Shown: positions 35,186 through 43,566 of the stretch, piece by piece
Layout: each line of letters opens with the position of its first letter
Position numbering within the stretch: position 1 is the stretch's first letter
Assembly: GCA_965268555.1 (NCBI GenBank)
Contig: OZ254174.1
Location: 1,302,001-1,366,000, forward strand
Direction of reading: 5' to 3'
From: AAA044-D11 sp965268555
GTDB lineage: Bacteria > Actinomycetota > Actinomycetes > Nanopelagicales > Nanopelagicaceae
Length of the DNA: 64,000 nt
Position numbers and translations under genes: made by a program
Notes under the pieces: generated by a model
Told to the model about the DNA's origin: nothing
Databases searched by the model: none
Seen by the model: only the letters and a program-made list of their open reading frames with translations

Positions 35186-36616
35186 TTAGTTGGATGTCCT
35201 CATTGGTTTTGCTGCATATTCGGCGGCAAGGATTTGTCCAAGAATTGTTGAGCCTTCATCCCAAGTAATTCCATAAACATTTTTAAATGCCTCGCTGAAG
35301 GTATCGCCCATTGCTCCTCTAGAAAAAAGAGCTAAGACAGATTGTGGTCCGCCTATTGCAAATAAAGCTTCAGTTGCTGCAAAGCCAATTGAATAACCTA
35401 ATTTATAAATCGGTCCTAGCCCGCCGTAGCAAGAGTTTGGTGCATTGTGATTTGAAACTTGGCTATATAAAACTTCTTTTAGCCCCGTAGCGGAAAAGCC
35501 TTGGAAATTAGATGGCAATGCGCTGTAGCGAGCCACGTTGTAATCACGCGTGCTTAAATATTGTTGCAAGTTAGCAGCTGATACACCAATTCCTGAGGCA
35601 TTTGAAAATCCTTCATTCAACCAACAAGGCGTGAAATTTTGTTGATAGTAATTGGTGTTAACAGCAGCCGTGCCGTTGAATTGTGCTGATGTGAGAGTGT
35701 GAGTGTATTCGTGCCCAACCATGCCATTCTGCGTTGGATCCCAAGGATATGCAGTTGTTACTCCAAGAAATTGGATTGCTTCATCCGTTCCTTCTGCTTG
35801 TCCTGCATTACCGGCATCACAGTTTAGAGAAGGGATGTCACAACTTTGTTTGGCGCGATTGGTTCCGATATTTGGATCTTGTGCAGTCGGATATTTACGT
35901 TCTTTAGAAACTTTGTCATGGGTCGTAGCGGCCCAATTCATATCTGCATAACTGTAGGCAATCACAGTTAGATACTTGGTTTGCTGAAAACCATTCCATA
36001 ATTTGAATTCTCTGGAAAGGATTTTCTCTTCAAGTGTTTTAGTAACAGTTGTTGTATTTGGACCTACTAACAATTGATGAGGCACGTTTACATCTGGGCT
36101 TGCATCAATTATGTCTTGGATTCTTTGCCAAGAAACAGTTGGAATTTCAGAGATATGGTTTAGTGCATTTGCAAATGTAATTGACCCGGTCTGCGCAACA
36201 GGCAATGTAATTGGCATCGGTGCCTTAAATGAAGTTGGTGTTCCCTTGTCCCACTTAAAGTTGTTGGTGCGATTAGTGCCTTCGCAAACATAACGCTTAC
36301 CATCAACAACTTTCATGTCGCCATCAGTTGTGCAACTTGAACCAAAAATTTGAGTACTAGCTGATTTGGTTCCACTGGATTGCGATGAACCTTGGTTTGT
36401 CGCTTGTCCTTGATTGTTTGAAGATGGTCTATTCCAAACTGCCCAAACTTTCTTCTTTCCACTTTTAACACAGACATATCTTGTTCCGGGAGTATCGCCA
36501 TAACTTCCTAGCTTCGAGCAAGCGCCACCTTTTTTCGGTACCGCCGCGTTCGCCTGAACAAGTGTTAATGATGATGCAATAAAAATCATCGATACAAAAA
36601 TAGAAAGTTTGCGCAT
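35186..36616 (-). CDS. Secreted HExxH metallopeptidase-like protein with two N-terminal Cys/Trp repeats
   Basis: 476 aa. Signal peptide MRKLSIFVSMIFIASSLTLV to about residue 25. Two Cys/Trp repeats come first (GGACSKLG then YVCVKSGKKKVWAVW; SSCTTDGD then YVCEGTNR and FKWDKG), separated by an Asn/Gln/Ser linker. Zinc motif HEYTH (302-306) and Glu335 in PCWLNEGFSN follow. The C-terminus (GYSIGFAATEALFAIGG; AFKNVYGITWDEGSTILG) is clearly paralogous to the neighbouring gene. The repeats, which are C-terminal in the 33.5 kb protein, are N-terminal here, so they behave as a movable module. Role unknown; probably exported hydrolase. Start preceded by the hairpin with GGAGAG in its loop. Confidence 0.75.
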   Translation of the reverse strand: MRKLSIFVSMIFIASSLTLVQANAAVPKKGGACSKLGSYGDTPGTRYVCVKSGKKKVWAVWNRPSSNNQGQATNQGSSQSSGTKSASTQIFGSSCTTDGDMKVVDGKRYVCEGTNRTNNFKWDKGTPTSFKAPMPITLPVAQTGSITFANALNHISEIPTVSWQRIQDIIDASPDVNVPHQLLVGPNTTTVTKTLEEKILSREFKLWNGFQQTKYLTVIAYSYADMNWAATTHDKVSKERKYPTAQDPNIGTNRAKQSCDIPSLNCDAGNAGQAEGTDEAIQFLGVTTAYPWDPTQNGMVGHEYTHTLTSAQFNGTAAVNTNYYQQNFTPCWLNEGFSNASGIGVSAANLQQYLSTRDYNVARYSALPSNFQGFSATGLKEVLYSQVSNHNAPNSCYGGLGPIYKLGYSIGFAATEALFAIGGPQSVLALFSRGAMGDTFSEAFKNVYGITWDEGSTILGQILAAEYAAKPMRTSN

Positions 36617-36620
36617 TGCG

Positions 36621-36638
36621 ATCTACCTCTCCGTAGAT
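36621..36638 (-). promoter_or_regulatory. Hairpin presenting the ribosome site in its loop (copy 1)
   Basis: The minus strand reads ATCTAC-GGAGAG-GTAGAT: a perfect 6-bp inverted repeat with the Shine-Dalgarno sequence GGAGAG as its 6-nt loop, ending 4 nt before the ATG. The stem lies between ribosome site and start codon, so folding could modulate initiation. An identical copy precedes the paralogue at 37.8 kb. Confidence 0.6.
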
Positions 36639-36649
36639 TTAATGAAACG

Positions 36650-37819
36650 TTATGGTTTTGTTTGATAAGTCAGTGCGTCTTCGGACATTGCTTTCGTAAT
36701 CTTTACAGCAACAACTTTTGACAAGATTGGAATCGCTGCATCCCAGGTGATTCCATAAATGTCCTTAAATGCTTTATTCATTTTTTGACCTTGGCTAAGT
36801 CTCATATCTAGGGCGAAAAGTGATTCGCTTCCACCGATGCTTACGAGTGCTTCAGTTGTTGCGGCACCAAGTGAGTAAGCGAGTGCATATAGTTCGGTAT
36901 CACCACACGTTGCGGGATTCTTTGCACTTTTTAGGTAAGTTTCTACATCTTTAGGAGCCCAAACTTTTTGAGTGCTCTCACGATAATTCTTACCTGATTG
37001 TGTTAGATAGTAAGGAGCGTAATGAGTTCTCGTTAAATAGGTATCGAAATCATTTGATACTACGGCTTGCGACCATTCCGTTTCACCTTCGGTCATCCAA
37101 CATGGTTGATACCCCTTGATGTAACCACCAGGGTGAAGGGCCACTTGAATTGTGTGAATGTATTCATGCGCTGCTCCATGAATTCCTTCTAATCTTTGAT
37201 TTGCGTCAGTCGGGCAAACGCTAATAGTTACAACTGCAGCAACTATTGAAGGGTGATCATTGGTTGGCTGGCTAAATGAATTACGCAGACCACTTGCTCC
37301 TTCGCATTTTGGATGAATCCAAGGAGCACCTGAAGCCGAGCCCCCAGTTTCTTCGATTCCATAAATGCTATTTAAGCTTCGGGTGAGAGGCGTAAATGCA
37401 ACCGGATCTGATTTCTTTATTTTTGATTGGGTTACAGCTTGTTCTTCCTGCGTAGTTGCAATGAAATAAACTTTTTTTGCTCGTGGAACATTTGCGTAAA
37501 GAACTAATTCGCGCTTAATTAAAGTTACAGCGTCTCCGATTTGCGGGTCTGTCTTTAGTGCTCCTGGACTTATGTAAGAGACAAATCCTTTGTAAATACC
37601 AGGAAGTTTCTGATTCCGGATCAAAGTATTTTGTGCATCTGTCCATGCTGCTGCAGAAATATCATTAATTTTCTCCACAATATTGCCCCAAGTTATTCCA
37701 TATGTACCTACAACTGGATGGGGTTTAAGAAGTGCTTGTTTAGTGCTTGCCGTTGCATTAACAAGTGTTAATGCAGATGCAATAAAGAGCATTGAAACAA
37801 AAATAGAAAGTTTGCGCAC
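36650..37819 (-). CDS. Secreted HExxH metallopeptidase-like protein, paralogue lacking Cys/Trp repeats
   Basis: 389 aa, GTG start. The signal peptide MRKLSIFVSMLFIASALTLV is nearly identical to that of the downstream gene. Zinc motif HEYIH (218-222) and Glu244 in PCWMTEGETEW; C-terminal YSLGAATTEALVSIGGSESLFAL and AFKDIYGITWDAA parallel the 35.2 kb protein. There are no Cys/Trp repeats, although three Cys (in the HPKCEG, SVCPTD and NPATCGD segments) may pair. The two adjacent same-strand genes are 33 bp apart and share the same 5' hairpin, which points to a recent local duplication of gene plus leader. Substrate unknown. Confidence 0.75.
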   Translation of the reverse strand: MRKLSIFVSMLFIASALTLVNATASTKQALLKPHPVVGTYGITWGNIVEKINDISAAAWTDAQNTLIRNQKLPGIYKGFVSYISPGALKTDPQIGDAVTLIKRELVLYANVPRAKKVYFIATTQEEQAVTQSKIKKSDPVAFTPLTRSLNSIYGIEETGGSASGAPWIHPKCEGASGLRNSFSQPTNDHPSIVAAVVTISVCPTDANQRLEGIHGAAHEYIHTIQVALHPGGYIKGYQPCWMTEGETEWSQAVVSNDFDTYLTRTHYAPYYLTQSGKNYRESTQKVWAPKDVETYLKSAKNPATCGDTELYALAYSLGAATTEALVSIGGSESLFALDMRLSQGQKMNKAFKDIYGITWDAAIPILSKVVAVKITKAMSEDALTYQTKP

Positions 37820-37823
37820 AGCG

Positions 37824-37841
37824 ATCTACCTCTCCGTAGAT
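37824..37841 (-). promoter_or_regulatory. Hairpin presenting the ribosome site in its loop (copy 2)
   Basis: Identical to the element at 36621-36638 (ATCTAC-GGAGAG-GTAGAT on the minus strand), again ending 4 nt before the start codon, here GTG. The flanking GATCGC and TAAATC are also shared. Confidence 0.6.
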
Positions 37842-37936
37842 TTAGCTTTTGTCGATACAAACTCTATGGGGTAAAGAGCTTTAAATCTCTAATGTGCCCT
37901 ATTCCCTCCAAAAGGCGATAATTCCTCAGGCCTCGC

Positions 37937-37966
37937 AAGATAAATCCATCATCCTCCGCCAGATTC
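37937..37966 (+). repeat. Second degenerate copy of the tRNA-Ser 3' end
   Basis: AAATCCATCATCCTCCGCCAG (37942-37962) differs from the tRNA-Ser 3' end at one position. Upstream sequence (CCTCGCAAGAT) keeps weak similarity to the T-arm region; downstream sequence resembles that after the 35.1 kb copy. With that copy it frames the two same-strand peptidase genes. Confidence 0.78.
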
Positions 37967-38037
37967 TCATTTACCCGGAACCAGTGCCTAAACTAATTGT
38001 CACTTGTTCCGACGTGCTCCGTTAGTTTTTGTTCCTT

Positions 38038-38880
38038 TTAAGAAGTAATCGTTGTTTGAAAGAATGTTGACCAAGGACCTTTGCCAGCTGAATTGACTGC
38101 CTTAATTCGGAAGAAATAAAGTCCGCCAGCAACGGCGCCAGTGAATTCAAAAATGACTGGTGTTCCTGCTTTAACCGAAGTTATATCACCAGAGATGGGA
38201 TAAGAAGTTGAAGTAGTGGAACCTACATACCACTCGACATCATATGAAGTTATCCGAAGTGCTTGCTGATCAAAACTCGCATTGTCTGAAAGATTTGCAT
38301 AGAGGATTTTTCCACCGGCAGGATCATCTGCCGCAGTGAAAGTTATGTTTGGAGTTGTTGTAGGGGCACTAAAATTAGAAGCTGCAAATTCTTCTGCATA
38401 AAGCGCGTTCCACGCATCTCCTTGTTTGCTAATTTCATCTGCAAGCGCCTGAAGTATCGGCTGATCTGCCTTTACAGCTTTCTTTTTCGCAAGAGACTTC
38501 TTGACTGCTGCCAAGTATTTTGAATGAGCTTCTACATAGATTTTCAGTTGTGGATCAGATTTTGAATATGAAGGTCCTGATGGAAGAGCTGTTAATTTAG
38601 TAAGAGCAGCGGAAATCTTGCTCATAGATGCATTTGTCCGCTTCAACCAACTTTTATATTTTGCACCGGATCTAAGAGAAGTTCCTGCTGGCTCTATAAG
38701 TAATGCTCGATATTTTTCATCCGCTGGAATAAATTCCAAATTAAAATATTTATTGATGCTCTCGCTGTATGTCGTGTCCGCCGGGAGATTGTCAGCAATC
38801 GCGGATTGCGGCGCCGTAATGCCAAGGATTAGTGAGATTGAAAGTGCAGTGATTATGCCCTTATATTTTTGTGTTGACAT
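38038..38880 (-). CDS. Secreted protein with helical region and C-terminal fibronectin-III-like domain
   Basis: 280 aa. Signal peptide to about residue 30 (GIITALSISLILGITAPQSAIA). Residues about 35-170 are charged and helical with a Lys-rich stretch (VKKSLAKKKAVKAD). Residues about 180-280 have the beta-sandwich pattern of FN3: ITSYDVEWYVG, then TGAVAGGLYFFRIKAVNSAGKGPWS. Probably extracellular, binding or spacer role. It lies next to the tRNA-Ser-derived repeat and 78 bp downstream of the aldehyde dehydrogenase gene. GAGAGGCG precedes the ATG. Confidence 0.72.
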   Translation of the reverse strand: MSTQKYKGIITALSISLILGITAPQSAIADNLPADTTYSESINKYFNLEFIPADEKYRALLIEPAGTSLRSGAKYKSWLKRTNASMSKISAALTKLTALPSGPSYSKSDPQLKIYVEAHSKYLAAVKKSLAKKKAVKADQPILQALADEISKQGDAWNALYAEEFAASNFSAPTTTPNITFTAADDPAGGKILYANLSDNASFDQQALRITSYDVEWYVGSTTSTSYPISGDITSVKAGTPVIFEFTGAVAGGLYFFRIKAVNSAGKGPWSTFFQTTITS

Positions 38881-38958
38881 TTGCGAACGCCTCTCTGTCG
38901 GTTCACTGAAGGCTACATATAAATCCGCAATAAAAATAGGGGTTTAAAATGAATAAAA

Positions 38959-40383
38959 TTAAATCTCTACTCCTATGTACTTAGTTTCAAGGAATTCGTA
39001 GATTCCGGCGAAGCCACCTTCACGGCCAAGACCGCTCTGCTTAACGCCACCGAATGGCGCTGCTGGATCTGAAATAACACCACGGTTAATTGCAACCATT
39101 CCGGATTCGATTGCTTCAGCAGTTTTTATCGCGCGCTTTAGATCGCTGGAATAAATGTAACTGATGAGTCCATATTCAGTTGCGTTCGCTAATTCAATTG
39201 CTTCGGCATCGCCATCGAAGGTAACGATTGGGGCAACTGGGCCAAAGACTTCGTTGTTAAGAATTGGATTTGTTTTATCTACAGTAACAACTGTTGCAGG
39301 ATAAAAAGCGCCGGCGCCTTCAGGAGTAGCGCCACCAAGTACTAATTTTCCGCCAGCTTTAACTGCGGCAGTGACTAGATCGGCAATCTTGTTACGTTCT
39401 TTGATTGAAACGCTGGCACCGAGTTGGGCACCGTCATCTAAACCTGGTGCAAGTTTTAGCGCACCCATTGCCTTTGCAAATTTTGTTGTGAATTCTTGCG
39501 CAACACTCTTTGCAACGATGAAACGATTTGCTGCGGTGCAAGCGGCGCCGCCGTTTCGCATCTTTGCGATCATTGCACCGGCTACTGCATCATCAATATT
39601 TGCATCATCTAGAACAACAAATGGGGCATTTCCACCGAGTTCCATTGAAGTACGAAGAACGTTGTCTGCAGATTCTTTTAGAAGAGTGCGACCAACTTCA
39701 GTTGAACCGGTGAAAGATAAATTACGAACCCGTGGATCATGCAACATCTTTGAAATCATTGGACCGGTTTTTGAAGGTAGAACAAAATTAACTACGCCTT
39801 TTGGGACACCGGCGCGTTCGAGAATTTCAATAATTGCGAGCGCCGTAAGTGGAGTTTCGCTAGCTGGTTTTAAAATTACTGTGCAACCTGCGGCGAGAGC
39901 TGGTCCAATTTTTCGGGTGGCCATTGCTGCTGGGAAATTCCAAGGTGTGATTAAAAGTGAGACACCAATTGGTTGGTGAGTAACCAAAATTCTTTTATCG
40001 CCTGAAGGTGCTTGGCGATAATCGCCAGGCGTGCGTACTGCTTCTTCGGCAAACCAGCGGAAAAATTCTGCGGCATAGATAACTTCGCCTTTTGCATCAG
40101 ATAGAACTTTTCCGTTTTCCATCGAAATTATTTTTGCAATTTTATCTGCTTCAGCAATCATGATTTCGAAGGCTTTTCGCAGAATTTCACTTCGAACTCG
40201 GGGTGCAGTTTTTGACCAAGATTTGAAGGCGCTGTGGGCTGCGGTTACTGCGGCATCACATTGAGCCTCACCAGCTGTGGCAACTTCGGCAATTACATTT
40301 CCGGTACTTGGATCGGTTACGGGCAGGGTGCCATCGCCCTTAACCCAAGCGCCATCAATATAAAGGTCGGTTTTTAATTGCAT
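38959..40383 (-). CDS. NAD(P)-dependent succinate-semialdehyde dehydrogenase family
   Basis: 474 aa aldehyde dehydrogenase. LLITPWNFPAAMATRKIGPALAAGCTVILKPASETPLTAL, catalytic Glu in SMELGGNAPFVVLDDA and catalytic Cys in NGGAACTAANRF; C-terminal SGMVAINRGVISDPAAPFGGVKQSGLGREGG. This closing segment is characteristic of the GabD group, which oxidises succinate semialdehyde; a related aldehyde is possible. Divergent from the transporter gene (84 bp apart). Confidence 0.88.
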   Translation of the reverse strand: MQLKTDLYIDGAWVKGDGTLPVTDPSTGNVIAEVATAGEAQCDAAVTAAHSAFKSWSKTAPRVRSEILRKAFEIMIAEADKIAKIISMENGKVLSDAKGEVIYAAEFFRWFAEEAVRTPGDYRQAPSGDKRILVTHQPIGVSLLITPWNFPAAMATRKIGPALAAGCTVILKPASETPLTALAIIEILERAGVPKGVVNFVLPSKTGPMISKMLHDPRVRNLSFTGSTEVGRTLLKESADNVLRTSMELGGNAPFVVLDDANIDDAVAGAMIAKMRNGGAACTAANRFIVAKSVAQEFTTKFAKAMGALKLAPGLDDGAQLGASVSIKERNKIADLVTAAVKAGGKLVLGGATPEGAGAFYPATVVTVDKTNPILNNEVFGPVAPIVTFDGDAEAIELANATEYGLISYIYSSDLKRAIKTAEAIESGMVAINRGVISDPAAPFGGVKQSGLGREGGFAGIYEFLETKYIGVEI

Positions 40384-40467
40384 GCGGCAAGCATACGCCC
40401 CGAATGCGAAGTAAAATTAATTCAAGATTAAACTCAGGGAAGCGAAGAATTCCCAGTTATAGGAAGA

Positions 40468-42810
40468 GTGGCCGTGCCAAAGTCTTGGACTGATGACGCC
40501 CCAGAACCAATGGTTCTCCAGGAGCATGCACACCTTGCGGACCCGATTTCATATCGGATCAAACGTCGCCTTTTAGGTAATCCACTTAACCGCCACACAC
40601 TTAGCCATCAAAGACTTAAGAAAAGATATGCGTTAGGAATTCTCTCTTCTGACTGCATCTCATCATCGGCTTATGGAAGCGAGCAGATTCTCCTCGCCTT
40701 AGTTCCGGCATTTGGTTTAGCAGCATTCACAATGTTGATGCCAATGACGGCAATCGTTTTAACAATTTTATTAATAGTAACTCTCTCTTACCGCAACGTT
40801 ATTTCGGTTTACACAAAAGTTGGTGGGGCCTACATAGTTTCACGAGATAACTTTGGCCCAGTTGTTGCCCAAGTTGCTGCTGTTGCACTGATGCTGGATT
40901 ACATAGTTACCTTGGCAATTCAATCTGCAGCTGGTGTCGCCGCAATTGCCTCAACATTTCCCGAAGTCGGCCCATGGAAGATTCACCTAACGCTGGCAAT
41001 CATTGTTCTTCTTAGTTACGGAAATTTGCGTGGCGTGAAAGAAGCAGGAAAAGCATTTGCACTTCCAACATATTTATTCGTTGGATCGATGGCCGTTGTT
41101 TTCATCATAGGAATTTATCGCCAATTTTCTGGAACGCTGCCATTGCTTGATGTGAATCAACCAGGTGCGGTTCCAATTGGTGAGTCACAAGGGTTGTTAA
41201 CTTTTGCTGCAATATTTATTTTGCTTCGCGCTTTTGCAAATGGTGGATCATCTTTAACTGGTCTTGAAGCTATCTCTGATGGCGTCTCGTTGTTTAAAGC
41301 TCCTGAGCAAGTTAATGCGCGTAAAACTCTGGTAATCATGAGCACAATATTGGGCTCTTTAGTACTTGGGGTTTCTTGGTTCGCACATAAAATTCACGCA
41401 ATCCCATATGAGAGTGAAACTCCGACAGTTATCTCACAAATTGCAAAGGCAATTTTGGGTGAAGGAACTTTTGGAAACGTCTTCTTCGTGCTTGTCCAGG
41501 CTGCAACGATGTTAATTCTCTTTGCCGGCGCGAACACCACATATAGCGCATTCCCATTGTTAGTTAACTTCGTTGCAACTGACGGATATTTGCCAAACTG
41601 GTTAACCAAGCGCGGTCACCGCTTGAATTTCTCAAACGGTATTTTGTTGCTCTCTGGCACTGCAATGATTTTAGTTTTGGTAACCGGAGCCTCTGTTCAA
41701 CATCTAGTCGCTTTCTACGCTCTAGGTGTGTTCACGGCCTTTACGCTCTCGGGCTTAGGTATGGCGAAACACAACTACATGAATCGCGGCAATTGGTGGC
41801 GTGGCAAGTTTGTTGTTAACGCGCTCTCAGGCGGAATTTCATTTGTTGTAGTCATTATCTTTGCAGTTGTTAAATTCAATGAAGGCGCTTGGGTCGTTGT
41901 ATTAATCACGCCAATTTTAGTTGTTACTTTCCTGCGGCTGCGCAAGCAATACACAAAAGAACAGAATGTATTAGCTGTAACTGCTCAAAGCTCGCGAGCA
42001 ACTTCTATCTCAAGGCATGATGTTTCAGTTCTTGTTGACAGTCTAGATTTAGCAACGATTGGCGCAGTTAGATATGCCAGATCATTGAATCCAAGAAATT
42101 TAAATGCGGTTCACTTTGTAATTGATGATAAGCGCGCAGAAATGATTAGTACTGGTTGGGCCGCGAATTCAGCAGTAAGTGATGTCCCACTGATTTTGAT
42201 TGACTGTCCTGATCGTAGACTTCCAAATGCGGCTGTTGATTATGCAATTCGTACAACTGCAAGTCCTGATGTTGAATTAACTTTGCTGCTTCCACGTCGT
42301 TCATATTCTCGATTCTTAGGCCGAGTTCTACATGATCAGACCGCTGAAGCAATTTCAGCGCCAATCTCGCAGTTAGAGCGCGTTGTGGCAACAATTATTC
42401 CCTTTGACGTTGAAAGAATTTTGGATTCAAAGACCCGCGGCAAGACTGTATTGGTGACGAAAGAGCCAGAAGTGAAAGCAAAGAAGATCGCGCTTCCCAA
42501 ATTACAGAGCTCTGAAAGCGGTCCAATCAGCCATTACAACGAAAACATTCTGCCGATTTCGAATGCAACTTGGCGAAAGCGCGCGCACGTTCGCGGTCAA
42601 GTGACGGCAATTAGAACAGCGCCTTCTGGCGGTGCACCGCGAGTTGATGTTGAAGTTTGGGATACAACTGGCGGAATAACATTGCAGTTCTTGGGTCGTC
42701 GTGAAATCGCTGGGCTCGATGTCGGATCAACTATTTGCGCTGAAGGAATGGTTGGCGAAACGCAAGGCTCGCTAACTATTTTGAACCCTTCTTACGAAAT
42801 CGTTATTTAA
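40468..42810 (+). CDS. KimA-like APC-family transporter with C-terminal OB-fold domain
   Basis: 780 aa. After a cytosolic N-terminus, KRYALGILSSDCISSSAYGSEQILLAL starts an APC-fold membrane domain (about residues 50-490, 12 helices). SSDxxSSxAYGxEQIL and KVGGAYIVSRDNFGP match the KimA (YdaO) potassium/proton symporters. A cytosolic region (about 500-690, VLVDSLDLATIGAVRYARSLNP) resembles the KimA tail. Residues 702-780 (WRKRAHVRGQVTAI to the end) form an OB-fold of the nucleic-acid-binding type, absent from Bacillus KimA. Potassium uptake is inferred from the family; the OB domain may sense a ligand. Confidence 0.82.
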   Translation: MAVPKSWTDDAPEPMVLQEHAHLADPISYRIKRRLLGNPLNRHTLSHQRLKKRYALGILSSDCISSSAYGSEQILLALVPAFGLAAFTMLMPMTAIVLTILLIVTLSYRNVISVYTKVGGAYIVSRDNFGPVVAQVAAVALMLDYIVTLAIQSAAGVAAIASTFPEVGPWKIHLTLAIIVLLSYGNLRGVKEAGKAFALPTYLFVGSMAVVFIIGIYRQFSGTLPLLDVNQPGAVPIGESQGLLTFAAIFILLRAFANGGSSLTGLEAISDGVSLFKAPEQVNARKTLVIMSTILGSLVLGVSWFAHKIHAIPYESETPTVISQIAKAILGEGTFGNVFFVLVQAATMLILFAGANTTYSAFPLLVNFVATDGYLPNWLTKRGHRLNFSNGILLLSGTAMILVLVTGASVQHLVAFYALGVFTAFTLSGLGMAKHNYMNRGNWWRGKFVVNALSGGISFVVVIIFAVVKFNEGAWVVVLITPILVVTFLRLRKQYTKEQNVLAVTAQSSRATSISRHDVSVLVDSLDLATIGAVRYARSLNPRNLNAVHFVIDDKRAEMISTGWAANSAVSDVPLILIDCPDRRLPNAAVDYAIRTTASPDVELTLLLPRRSYSRFLGRVLHDQTAEAISAPISQLERVVATIIPFDVERILDSKTRGKTVLVTKEPEVKAKKIALPKLQSSESGPISHYNENILPISNATWRKRAHVRGQVTAIRTAPSGGAPRVDVEVWDTTGGITLQFLGRREIAGLDVGSTICAEGMVGETQGSLTILNPSYEIVI

Positions 42811-42820
42811 TCGCTTTCGC

Positions 42821-43483
42821 TTAACGTTTAACAAAGAGCAAGCGCGCAACAATTAGTCCGACTGGTAATCCAATTAATTGCGCGATCATATAAATCCAAG
42901 CCGAATTCAGAGTTATACCTGCAAATGAATCGCTCCAGATTCGAGCAAATGTAACTGCAGGGTTTGCGAAGACAAAAGAAGATGTTGCATAAAAGGCGGT
43001 AGTTATCCAAGCTGGAATTATTAACGGGGATAAGTTAGTTCGCTTTTGATCAACAAGTAAATGAATTATAAAAATCAAACCAGCTGTAGCAAAGACTTCA
43101 CTTATAAAGAGATTAGTTCCGGTTCGTTCGTGGTGAGATTGGAAAATCGCTGGCTTATTGAACATTACATTTGCAAAAATAGTTCCGGTAAAACCACCGA
43201 GAAATTGCGCACCGATATATGCAATCGCGTTCTTGCCATCAATTCTATTTTTAAATAACTCGCCAAGCGTCACAACCGGGTTGAAATGTGCACCGCTTAT
43301 TGGTGATAGCAAAGTTATTATCAAGGCGAGCATTGAAACGATCGAGATGGCATTTATCGTAAGTTGCAGGCCAACGTCATCGGTTAAATTCGTCGCCATA
43401 ATTCCCGAGCCAATGACTGAGGTAAGCAATAGCGCCGTTCCCAGGAATTCCGCGAAGATTTTTTGTAGTTTCACAAGTGCCAA
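42821..43483 (-). CDS. MIP family channel (aquaporin/glycerol facilitator)
   Basis: 220 aa, six helices. The two half-membrane loops carry AHFNPVVTLGELF (NPV) and FVFANPAVTFARIWSDSFAGI (NPA), the paired selectivity motifs. N-terminal FAEFLGTALLLTSVIGSGIM is typical. The first NPV instead of NPA occurs in relatives whose genes accompany arsenate reductases, but no ars gene is near. Substrate (water, glycerol, arsenite) undetermined. Convergent with the transporter gene, 10 bp apart. Confidence 0.85.
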   Translation of the reverse strand: MALVKLQKIFAEFLGTALLLTSVIGSGIMATNLTDDVGLQLTINAISIVSMLALIITLLSPISGAHFNPVVTLGELFKNRIDGKNAIAYIGAQFLGGFTGTIFANVMFNKPAIFQSHHERTGTNLFISEVFATAGLIFIIHLLVDQKRTNLSPLIIPAWITTAFYATSSFVFANPAVTFARIWSDSFAGITLNSAWIYMIAQLIGLPVGLIVARLLFVKR

Positions 43484-43566
43484 TTTAGTGGGAAGATATC
43501 GCTCTATTCGTTATCGCCATAGATAGATCCCTAGATTTAGCCAAGATTTAATGAAAGGAAGCGCAA

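Noticed and set aside
33347..38000. Complete integrative element at tRNA-Ser
   Set aside because: No integrase, excisionase or replication gene is visible; only attachment-like repeats and cargo remain.
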